The position numbers and the translations under genes are program-made. A stretch of 42,174 bases of DNA from Clostridia bacterium. Lineage in GTDB: Bacteria > Bacillota > Clostridia > Christensenellales > Borkfalkiaceae. The stretch spans positions 1 to 42,174 of the forward strand of contig CAAGDF010000025.1 of the NCBI GenBank assembly GCA_900768525.1, in the 5' to 3' direction. Below, in pieces: positions 17,278-24,650 of this stretch (the stretch's first letter is position 1; every line of letters begins with the position of its first letter). The notes below the pieces were generated by a model that was not told the origin of the DNA, ran no database searches, and was given only the letters and a program-made list of their open reading frames with translations.

Positions 17278-17595
17278 ATGAAAAAGTTATTATCGCCGTT
17301 TGAAAAAGAAAGCAAAATAATTCACCGCACGGGCGGGGAAACTCTCGTCGAAATCGCTATAAAATATCGTACCACACCCAAAAAGATAATTCGCCTTAAC
17401 TGCCTTGACCGTCCGCCCGAGCGCGGTACGCTTTTGTATGTGGAGCGCGGAGTAAATCGGCTGTACATTGTGCGCCCCGAGGACGATTTGCAAAAAATCT
17501 CGGCTCGCACGGGCGTTGCCGAAAGCGATTTGCTCGCATTCAACGCCCCCGAAGATATCTTTCCGTATTCGATTATAGAAGTTCCAAAACGCTGA
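17278..17595 (+). CDS. Small protein of two LysM domains
   Basis: 105 residues forming two consecutive LysM-type modules: residues ~12-55 (IIHRTGGETLVEIAIKYRTTPKKIIRLNCL) and ~60-103 (LYIVRPEDDLQKISARTGVAESDLLAFN). LysM folds bind N-acetylglucosamine in peptidoglycan and are frequent in spore coat and cortex proteins. There is no signal peptide or membrane segment, so it is cytoplasmic, perhaps of the mother cell as in spore-coat LysM proteins. No ribosome binding site is visible; TATAAT at 17261-17266 ends only 11 bases before the ATG, so a nearly leaderless transcript is possible. It is divergent from spoVB, which fits a sporulation role. 17596-17775 contains one reversed CTATAAGTCGATTATCG-type motif (17661-17678) and nothing else I recognise. 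Confidence 0.75.
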   Translation: MKKLLSPFEKESKIIHRTGGETLVEIAIKYRTTPKKIIRLNCLDRPPERGTLLYVERGVNRLYIVRPEDDLQKISARTGVAESDLLAFNAPEDIFPYSIIEVPKR

Positions 17596-17775
17596 TTTTT
17601 TGCGGCGGGCGGTGCGACTGAAGGGGTGTCGGCAACGATTTATAAAAATACCGAATATGCCGATAATCGACCTATAGACGGGCTTTTCGATAAAATTTCA
17701 TGTTTTACGCAAGTAAAAAACTAACATTTTTTCAGCCGAAGAAACAAACGATTCAAAGACCATGTTATTATTAAT

Positions 17776-17811
17776 AAAGGCTTTTCTTGAACGGAAAAGT
17801 CTTTTTTTTTA
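17776..17811 (+). terminator. Rho-independent terminator
   Basis: AAGGCTTTTC (17777-17786) pairs with GAAAAGTCTT (17794-17803, one G-U pair), followed by a T run. It separates the LysM gene from the parE promoter. Confidence 0.85.
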
Positions 17812-17840
17812 AAAAAATTCGGCGACACAGGTATATAGAG

Positions 17841-17869
17841 TTGAAAAAAAACCTTTTATATGATATAAT
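17841..17869 (+). promoter_or_regulatory. Promoter of parE with extended -10
   Basis: TTGAAA (17841-17846), a 17-bp spacer and TATAAT (17864-17869) preceded by TGA, an extended -10. It lies 29 bp upstream of the chosen start and excludes the longer frame that begins at 17787. Confidence 0.88.
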
Positions 17870-17897
17870 ACGAAAAAATATAATGCGGAGGCTATTT

Positions 17898-19859
17898 ATG
17901 GCAAATCAATACAAGTCCTCTGATATCAAAATACTCGAAGGTTTGGATGCGGTCAGAATGCGTCCCGGAATGTACATCGGTACTACGGGCATAAAAGGGC
18001 TGCATCATATTTTGTGGGAAATAGTAGATAACGCTATAGACGAAGCGGCAAACGGTTTTGCAGATAAAATCACGGTTATTTTGTATGCCGACGGTTCGGC
18101 TTCGGTCGAGGATAACGGGCGCGGTATTCCTATCGACGAGCACCCGACCGCAAAGGTATCGGGCGTAGAAGTCGTATTCACACAGTTGCACGCGGGCGGC
18201 AAGTTCGACCACGAGAATTACAATTACTCGGGCGGTTTGCACGGCGTGGGCGCGTCGGTAACCAACGCTCTTTCCGAATGGCTCAAGGTCGAGGTATACA
18301 ACGGCAAGACCACTTACGGTATGGAGTTTTCCAGTTATATAAATAAACGCGGAAAGGTCATGTCGGGTATCCCAAAAGGTCACCTCGAGGATAAAAAGAT
18401 CAAGACCAAAAAACGCGGAACGTTCGTAAGGTTCAAACCCGACGCACGCGTGTTCGAAACGGTAGAGTTCAACGACGATATGATAATTAAACGTCTGCGC
18501 GAGCTTGCGTTTTTGAACGAAGGTCTGACGATAGATTTTATCGATCGGCGCATACCCGACGCGGTAAACGAAAAGCACTTTTTCTATAAAGGCGGCATAA
18601 AAGATTTCGTTAAATATCTCAACGAGGGCAAGCGCACGCTGTATCCCGAGCCGCTGTACATTACCGCCGAGAAAGACGACGTAAAAATTCAGGTCGCAAT
18701 TCAGCATAACGACGAATATACCGAAAATCTCTGCTCGTTTGTAAATAATATTCCGACGGGCGAGGGCGGCGAGCACGAAACGGGTTTTAAAACGGGTTTT
18801 ACAACCGTACTCAACACCTATGCGCAGAACGTGAAACACGTCAAGGAAAAACTCGTCGGCGACGACTATCGCGAAGGTTTGACGGTCATTTTGTCCATCA
18901 AGATGAAAGACGCTCAATTCGAAGGTCAGACCAAAACCAAGCTCGGTAACTCCAAAGCCAACGCAGCCGTAAGAAAAGCCACGGTCGAAGGTCTTACCAA
19001 ACTGCTCGAAGAACGCAAGACCGAACGTATTTTCTCGCTTATAGTCGATAAAGCCGTGGGTGCGGCAAAAGTAAGGCGTGCCCGTGCGGACGCAGGCGAC
19101 CTTATTCGTAAACAAAATAAACTCGACGTTAAAAAGCTCATCGGAAAGTTATCCTCTTGTTCGTCGCGTACCGCGGAACTTAACGAATTGTTCATAGTAG
19201 AGGGCGATTCGGCAGGCGGCAGCGCAAAACAAGGGCGCGACAGGCAGCATCAGGCGATTTTGCCGCTCAGAGGTAAACCGCTGAACGTTGAAAAGAAGAA
19301 CGTTAAAGAGGTTCTCGAAAACGAAGAAATGCTGTCGCTCATAAGCGCGTTAGGCACGAATATCGGCAGCGAGTTCGATATCAAAAAACTGAATTATCAC
19401 AAAGTAATAATTCTTTCCGATGCCGACCAGGACGGCGCGCACATCAGGGCGATACTGCTCACGTTCTTCTTCAGATACATGAAAGAGTTGCTGCTCGAAG
19501 GTCACATTTACATCGGTCAGCCGCCGCTTTATAAAGTGTACAAAAAAGACGCGAAGAAAGAGATTGTCGAGTATGCTTACGACGATAACGAATTGCAGGA
19601 AAAGATAGACAAAGTCGGCAGAGGGTACTCCTTGCAGCGTTATAAAGGGCTAGGAGAAATGAACCCGGAACAGCTTTGGGAAACTACCATGAACCCGCAG
19701 TCGCGCGTGCTTTTGCAGGTAACGCTCGAAGATGCCGCCGAGGCTGACAGAATGATAACCACTCTTATGGGCGACGCCATAGAGAGCAGAAAGAAATACA
19801 TTTCCGAGTATGCCGATTTCAATAAGGTAGACTCGTTTAAAGAAAAAATAGGGTTTTAA
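17898..19859 (+). CDS. parE: Type IIA DNA topoisomerase subunit B (ParE/GyrB family)
   Basis: The 653-residue ATPase subunit of a type IIA topoisomerase. The GHKL ATPase motifs are EIVDNAIDEA, DNGRGIP and GGLHGVGASV. The transducer follows, then the Toprim domain with FIVEGDSAGGSAKQGRDR and the metal site LSDADQDGAHIR, and the terminal RYKGLGEMNPEQLWETTMNP block. Sequence alone does not cleanly separate GyrB from ParE; I lean to topoisomerase IV because its partner downstream lacks a GyrA box and the pair is not beside recF/dnaN. Start 17898 has GGAGG at 17887-17891. The pair with the subunit A gene (214-bp gap) should decatenate or relax DNA. Confidence 0.9.
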   Translation: MANQYKSSDIKILEGLDAVRMRPGMYIGTTGIKGLHHILWEIVDNAIDEAANGFADKITVILYADGSASVEDNGRGIPIDEHPTAKVSGVEVVFTQLHAGGKFDHENYNYSGGLHGVGASVTNALSEWLKVEVYNGKTTYGMEFSSYINKRGKVMSGIPKGHLEDKKIKTKKRGTFVRFKPDARVFETVEFNDDMIIKRLRELAFLNEGLTIDFIDRRIPDAVNEKHFFYKGGIKDFVKYLNEGKRTLYPEPLYITAEKDDVKIQVAIQHNDEYTENLCSFVNNIPTGEGGEHETGFKTGFTTVLNTYAQNVKHVKEKLVGDDYREGLTVILSIKMKDAQFEGQTKTKLGNSKANAAVRKATVEGLTKLLEERKTERIFSLIVDKAVGAAKVRRARADAGDLIRKQNKLDVKKLIGKLSSCSSRTAELNELFIVEGDSAGGSAKQGRDRQHQAILPLRGKPLNVEKKNVKEVLENEEMLSLISALGTNIGSEFDIKKLNYHKVIILSDADQDGAHIRAILLTFFFRYMKELLLEGHIYIGQPPLYKVYKKDAKKEIVEYAYDDNELQEKIDKVGRGYSLQRYKGLGEMNPEQLWETTMNPQSRVLLQVTLEDAAEADRMITTLMGDAIESRKKYISEYADFNKVDSFKEKIGF

Positions 19860-20073
19860 CGCGGGGCGTTTATAGCGGTGTTTGCGGCGGTTGCCGTAGC
19901 GGCGTTTGCAAAGATATTTGCGGCGGTGCTTACAAAGGTTGCGGCTAAACGGCAAAACGCAAAACAAGATCGCGGTTAAACAATCGGCGGGCGTTTGCCC
20001 GACCGTACCCCACAAGCCCGAAAGGCAAAGCCGAAAAGCGGGCGAAATAAGTGCTAAACTTTGAGGAATTCGA
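19860..20073 (+). other. Low-complexity spacer between parE and parC
   Basis: The region repeats GCGGCG-, TTTGC- and GTTGC-like words. Reading straight through the parE stop codon, the frame stays open for 39 codons and would encode an Ala/Val/Phe-rich hydrophobic stretch (AVFAAVAVAAFAKIFAAV) followed by KRQNAKQDRG. A small hairpin, CGGGCG-ttt-GCCCG, lies near 19986. I see no start with a ribosome binding site, so I do not call a gene. The parC ribosome binding site GAGG is at 20063-20066. Confidence 0.4.
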
Positions 20074-22530
20074 ATGGAAAACAAAGAGAATAAGACGGGG
20101 GTAATAACCGACTCGTTGGAATCGGTATTGCATAACTGCATGCTTCCCTATGCCGAATACGTAATACTCGACAGAGCGTTGCCGAGGGTGGAGGACGGAC
20201 TTAAGCCCGTTCAGCGCCGTATTTTGTATTCGATGTACGATCAGGGCATGCTCCCCGATAAAGATTACAAGAAAAGTGCGAGAGTAGTCGGCGACTGTCT
20301 TGCAAAATATCATCCGCACGGCGACACGTCGGTTTACGATGCCATGGTCAGACTTGCGCAGCCTTTCAACATGCGCGAAACGCTTGTATCGGGACATGGT
20401 AACTTCGGTTCGGTGGACGGCGACAGCGCGGCTGCAATGCGTTATACCGAGGTCAAGCTTCAACCGCTTGCTCTCGAGCTTTTGCGCGATATAGATAAAG
20501 ACACGGTCAACTGGGATCTCAACTTTGACGATTCGCTCAAAGAACCCGCAACGCTTCCGGGGCGTTTTCCCAACCTGCTTGTTAACGGCGCGTCGGGTAT
20601 CGCGGTAGGTCTTGCCACAAACATACCTCCGCACAACCTTGCCGAAGTTATAGACGGCGCGTGCGCGGTGATAGACAATCCAAAAATCACCGTGGACGAG
20701 CTTATGCAAATAATAAAAGGACCGGACTTCCCGACGGGCGGCACGGTCGTTGCGGGCGACGAGCTTAAAAAGGCGTACGAAACGGGCAAGGGTAAAATCA
20801 AGATTTACTCAAAAATGACCGTCGAATGTTTGGAGCACGAAAAGCGCAATTCCGAGGCGGACAGGGCAATCGTAGTAACCGAACTTCCGTATCAGACCAA
20901 TAAAGCCGCACTGCTTAAAAAGATTTACGAAATGGCGGAAAGCAACAAAGACGGACTCGGCGGTATCACCGAAGTGTGCGACGAATCCGACCGTAAGGGT
21001 ATGCGCGCCGTCATAAAAATCCGCAAGGGTGCGGATGCCGAAAAAATTATCGCCTCGCTCAACAAAAACAGCGGGCTTATGGCGACGTTCGGCATCAATA
21101 TAGTTGCCATTGCAGACGGTAAGCCGCAGCAACTGGGGTTAAAGCAGGTACTTTCATATTACGTAGAATATCAGCGCAACGTAATTCTTCGCCGCACGAC
21201 GTACGAACTCGAAAAGGCGAGAGAGCGCGCGCACATATTAGAAGGTTTGATAATTGCCGTAACCAATATCGACGAGGTTATCAGGATTATCAAAAATTCC
21301 GCCGATACGGCGACCGCGCGCCAGAATCTTTGCGAAGCGTTCGCGCTTACCGAAAAACAAGCGCAGGCAATACTCGATTTACGTCTTGCAAGGCTGACCA
21401 AACTCGAAGTCGTCAGTTTGCAAAACGAATTGAAAGAACTCAAAGAGCGCATAATTTATCTGCAAAGAGTGGTTGACAGCAAGAGAATGCAGTTCACCAT
21501 CGTCAAGAACGAAATGCGCGAAATCAAGAAAAAATACGCCAACGAGCGTCGCACCGCAATTCTCGACCGTGAGGAAAGTATCGTAATCGAAAAGGCAGAG
21601 GACGACAGGCCGCTCGAAACGTTCGTAGTAGGCGTTACCGCCGACGGTCTGGTAAGAAAAATCAAGCAGGACGAATACAAGAACATACTGGCGAACAAGA
21701 AGCCCGAGCGCAGGGATATCTTCATTACGAGTTGCGCGGTCAACTCGCGGCAGACTTTGTTTGCGTTTACCAACTTCGGCAATTGCTTCAAGGTCGATAT
21801 CGAGCTTATTCCCGAATCCAAGGGTAAGCAGCTCGACGGCGTGCGATTCGATCAGATTTATAAAAAAGCTGGCAGCGAAAAGCCCGTCGCGCTCCTCACC
21901 GTCGACGAAGAAACGGATGCGAAATTCATCTTCTTCACCAAGGGCGGTACGGTCAAACTTTCGCCGTGCGCCGATTATTTCGATCCCAAAAGCCCGTTTG
22001 CCGCGCTCAAACTTAAAGACGGCGACGAGGTCGTTTCGGTCGAAATGTATCGCGATAAAGCGCAAATGTTCTTTGCCACAAAGAACGGTATGTGTCTTTA
22101 TGCCGACGGCACCGTTCCCGAACAAGGCAGAATTGCAGGCGGCGTGAAAGGTATCGAACTCTCCGATGGCGACGAGGTCGTTTGCGGTACTTTGGTAGAC
22201 GATGATTTCAACGGCGAAATTTTCGTCGCAACAAGTTTCGGAACGTTCAAACGTGTAATTTTAGGCACTATAAACAAATTGTCACGCGCAAGAAAGGGCG
22301 TTAAACTCGTAGATCTCGGCGATCCGTCGAACGGCGAGTTCGTCTTGTTTGCAAAGTGGCTTTCGGGCGGCGATTCGTTCGACTTTGCCGTCGCGGACAA
22401 ATCGGGTAAACTTTACTATTCCGATAGCGCAAAAGTCGCTGTCGAAAACAGAACAACCAAAGGGAAACAGTTATCCGGGCTGGAAAAATGTCAGCCGGAG
22501 AGATTGTTTCCCATTGCCAGGCAACGCTAA
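20074..22530 (+). CDS. parC: Type IIA DNA topoisomerase subunit A (ParC-like)
   Basis: The 818-residue DNA breakage and rejoining subunit. The winged-helix region holds the catalytic Tyr124 in AAAMRYTEVKL, with the preceding Arg. The quinolone-determining region reads KYHPHGDTSVYDAM, with Thr at the position of E. coli GyrA Ser83. The tower and coiled-coil gate (ARLTKLEVVSLQNELKEL...) is present. The C-terminal ~300 residues form beta-pinwheel blades (VGVTADGLVRKI, FTNFGNCFKV, FFTKGGTVKLS, FATKNGMCLY), but the Q-R/K-R-G-G-R/K-G GyrA box needed for DNA wrapping by gyrase is not seen, so a ParC (topoisomerase IV) role is likelier. The last 17 bases overlap the next gene in another frame. Confidence 0.88.
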   Translation: MENKENKTGVITDSLESVLHNCMLPYAEYVILDRALPRVEDGLKPVQRRILYSMYDQGMLPDKDYKKSARVVGDCLAKYHPHGDTSVYDAMVRLAQPFNMRETLVSGHGNFGSVDGDSAAAMRYTEVKLQPLALELLRDIDKDTVNWDLNFDDSLKEPATLPGRFPNLLVNGASGIAVGLATNIPPHNLAEVIDGACAVIDNPKITVDELMQIIKGPDFPTGGTVVAGDELKKAYETGKGKIKIYSKMTVECLEHEKRNSEADRAIVVTELPYQTNKAALLKKIYEMAESNKDGLGGITEVCDESDRKGMRAVIKIRKGADAEKIIASLNKNSGLMATFGINIVAIADGKPQQLGLKQVLSYYVEYQRNVILRRTTYELEKARERAHILEGLIIAVTNIDEVIRIIKNSADTATARQNLCEAFALTEKQAQAILDLRLARLTKLEVVSLQNELKELKERIIYLQRVVDSKRMQFTIVKNEMREIKKKYANERRTAILDREESIVIEKAEDDRPLETFVVGVTADGLVRKIKQDEYKNILANKKPERRDIFITSCAVNSRQTLFAFTNFGNCFKVDIELIPESKGKQLDGVRFDQIYKKAGSEKPVALLTVDEETDAKFIFFTKGGTVKLSPCADYFDPKSPFAALKLKDGDEVVSVEMYRDKAQMFFATKNGMCLYADGTVPEQGRIAGGVKGIELSDGDEVVCGTLVDDDFNGEIFVATSFGTFKRVILGTINKLSRARKGVKLVDLGDPSNGEFVLFAKWLSGGDSFDFAVADKSGKLYYSDSAKVAVENRTTKGKQLSGLEKCQPERLFPIARQR

Positions 22531-23941
22531 GTCGGGCAAAATAAAACCGTCCGACAAACGCTCGGGCGGCTCGGCGCAAGCCGTAACACAACTTAATATC
22601 GACGCGGGTGTTACCGAAACGGCGCAAGCCAAAAAAGTCGAGCAGCCAAAAGCGGAACAACCGCACAAAAACGAGCAACCGAAAAAGGCGCAACAGGTAA
22701 AAACCGTGCAACCTAAAATGGTTCAAACGCAAAAAATGGCGCAGGTTCAAAAAACCGAAAAGCCGCAAGCGCCGAAGAAACCTGCCGAAAAAGCAAGCGT
22801 AAAAACGAGCGCCGAAAAGCAAACGGCTAAAATTGCAAAGGCGGCTGAAAAGTCAAGCGCAAAATCGGCGGCTTTTAAGGCTGAAAAGCCCGTTAAAGAA
22901 AAACCGATTGTAAAAAATGCTACTATAGTGAATAAAACGTCTGCTATAGTGAAAGCTACGACTGCGAAATCGGTCAAAACGGATGAAAGTTTTGCAAAAA
23001 CCGTAAGGCCTACGGTTAAACCGACCGTAAAAACGGAAAAGTCGGCGGATAAGTCAAGTGCAAAAACAAGCGTAAAGGCAAAGCCGGAAAAGATTGATAA
23101 AAGCAGGGCTGCAAAATCGGCAAGCGCGCCGTCAAAGGCTGAGGTTAAATCGGTGAAAGCCGATAAAACGTCCGCCAAAACGGCAAAAACTGCAGCGACA
23201 AAGGTTGCAAAACCCATAGAAAAGCCGGCGGTAAAACCTGCCCAAAAGGTCGATACGAAAGCGGTAAAACCTGCCGAAAAGACAAGCGTAAAAGTCGTTT
23301 CGGCAAAGCAAACGGCTAAACCTGCCGTAAACGCAGCAACGGATAAATCGACGACGGTCGGCATACCCAATGCGAAAATCAAAAAGACGGTCGCAAAAAT
23401 CTCGTCCGAAAAATCGGCGAAAGCCAACGTTAAACCGGTGGCGGCAACCATAAAATCAGCCGATGCTGCTAAGCAGATTTCGCTGTTCGACGAAAGCACT
23501 TTCGAGGCGGCAAGAAGCGATATGGAAATAATCTATATCGGAATATTGTCGTACGTAGGCAAGCTGTATCTCGGTCATTTTGCAAAGAGCGGTTTCGGCG
23601 GCGGTATAGATTCTATACTTGCCGACCTTACCGAGTATATCGCGCATGGGGCAATGGAGCTCGGCAAAAAGGGCAATAAAACCATGATCGAAAAACTTTG
23701 CAAAGCCGTGTTCAAGTCCAAGGGCGAAGAGTGGAAAGGCGGTCAGCCGCTGGCGATCAAAATAACGGTTGCGCTTGACATTCGCGGCAAAAACAAAAAT
23801 AAATATACCGAAACGTTGTGTTCGGATATTCTGAGAATATACGAATTATTAAAGATTGCGGGCATAACCCGCGCACAAGCTAAGGAGCTGATCGGCGGGC
23901 TTATAAAATTTGCCGTCGGTCAGGGAATAGACATAAAATGA
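22514..23941 (+). CDS. Lysine/alanine-rich histone-H1-like protein with conserved C-terminal domain
   Basis: I do not recognise a family for the whole protein (475 residues from TTG 22514). Residues ~20-315 are low complexity, built from K, A, T, S, V and P in short KPAEK-, KTSAK- and KSVKA-like repeats. They are strongly basic, like histone H1 tails and bacterial H1-like nucleoid proteins. At 321-326 the sequence QISLFD resembles the bacterial sliding-clamp-binding consensus QL(S/D)LF. The remaining ~150 residues look folded and globular (SDMEIIYIGILSYVGKLYLGHF..., ending ...FAVGQGIDIK). The start is uncertain: the frame is open back to 22349 inside parC, and GGAGAG at 22497-22502 supports TTG 22514. 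It overlaps parC upstream and shares ATGA with the kinase gene downstream, so the genes are probably translationally coupled. A DNA-binding partner of the topoisomerase is inferred. Confidence 0.7.
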   Translation: MPGNAKSGKIKPSDKRSGGSAQAVTQLNIDAGVTETAQAKKVEQPKAEQPHKNEQPKKAQQVKTVQPKMVQTQKMAQVQKTEKPQAPKKPAEKASVKTSAEKQTAKIAKAAEKSSAKSAAFKAEKPVKEKPIVKNATIVNKTSAIVKATTAKSVKTDESFAKTVRPTVKPTVKTEKSADKSSAKTSVKAKPEKIDKSRAAKSASAPSKAEVKSVKADKTSAKTAKTAATKVAKPIEKPAVKPAQKVDTKAVKPAEKTSVKVVSAKQTAKPAVNAATDKSTTVGIPNAKIKKTVAKISSEKSAKANVKPVAATIKSADAAKQISLFDESTFEAARSDMEIIYIGILSYVGKLYLGHFAKSGFGGGIDSILADLTEYIAHGAMELGKKGNKTMIEKLCKAVFKSKGEEWKGGQPLAIKITVALDIRGKNKNKYTETLCSDILRIYELLKIAGITRAQAKELIGGLIKFAVGQGIDIK

Positions 23942-24489
23942 AAAAAGAATTCAGAATTTCTATCACGGGTGATCTCGGTAGCGGAAAATCCACCGTTGCA
24001 GACAAACTTGCCGAACGTTTCAAGGTCGAACACATAACGCTCGGCAGTATTCAGCGCGCAAAGGCAGCAGAGTTCGGTATGGATACTTGTCAGTTCAACA
24101 AGTTCATCGAGGGCAAGCCGGAGTTCGACAAGGTGTTCGACGATTATCAGAGCGCATACGAAAGCAAAGAGGGCGGGTTTATTATGGATTCGCGTTTAGG
24201 CTTTTTCTTCGTGCCGTCTACTTTCAGTTTTTATTTGTCGGTAGATCCGCGCGTCGCAGCCGAAAGAATCGTTGCCGCTCAGCGTTCCAACGAACGCTAC
24301 AAAAGCGTAGAGGACGCCATGCGCAAGATCGAAGAGCGCAGGACGAGCGAACGCCTGCGTTTCAAAGATTTTTACAAGGTAGATATTCTAGATATGTCCA
24401 ATTACGACTGCGTGATAGATACTACCTCGCTCACCGTTGACGAAGTTGCCGAAAAAATGATAGAGGCGTACGAAAAGTCCGGAAACTGA
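23938..24489 (+). CDS. cmk: Cytidylate-kinase-like P-loop nucleotide kinase
   Basis: A 183-residue protein with P-loop GDLGSGKST (residues 11-19) and a lid-type stretch (IEERRTSERLRFKDFYKVD) as in the short archaeal-type (d)CMP kinase / AAA_18 group. The expected reaction is ATP-dependent phosphorylation of CMP or dCMP. It is shorter than the classic 220-residue Cmk, lacks its insert domain, and its substrate-binding region (IMDSRLGFFF) is not the usual form, so another nucleotide or small-molecule substrate is possible. The ATG overlaps the TGA of the preceding gene (ATGA), indicating coupling. 24490-24622 has no gene. Confidence 0.75.
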   Translation: MKKEFRISITGDLGSGKSTVADKLAERFKVEHITLGSIQRAKAAEFGMDTCQFNKFIEGKPEFDKVFDDYQSAYESKEGGFIMDSRLGFFFVPSTFSFYLSVDPRVAAERIVAAQRSNERYKSVEDAMRKIEERRTSERLRFKDFYKVDILDMSNYDCVIDTTSLTVDEVAEKMIEAYEKSGN

Positions 24490-24622
24490 ATTTTTTTAAT
24501 CGCATTTTAGCTCGCGTATTATAACAGTATTATAAACCGCGTGCAGAATACATAAAACGACGGCGGTAAAATCGCCGTATAAAGCGGTAGAATAACCGAC
24601 CGCAAAAACACAAAAATAAATA

Positions 24623-24641
24623 GGGCGCGTGCGCCCGGAGG
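24623..24641 (+). promoter_or_regulatory. GC hairpin abutting the lysS ribosome binding site
   Basis: GGGCGC-GT-GCGCCC (24623-24636) is a perfect inverted repeat that ends exactly where the GGAGG Shine-Dalgarno (24637-24641) begins, ten bases before the ATG. It could modulate ribosome access. No T-box elements are recognisable in the 161-bp gap. Confidence 0.45.
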
Positions 24642-24650
24642 AATCATACC

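Noticed and set aside
17892..19115. Long open frame (407 codons) on the minus strand inside parE
   Set aside because: It is fully inside a motif-complete topoisomerase gene, lacks a ribosome binding site and recognisable domains, and is a codon-bias shadow.
17898..22530. Calling the topoisomerase pair gyrB-gyrA outright
   Set aside because: The A subunit shows no GyrA box and the locus lacks recF/dnaN; ParE/ParC is the more cautious reading, although full assignment needs a phylogeny.
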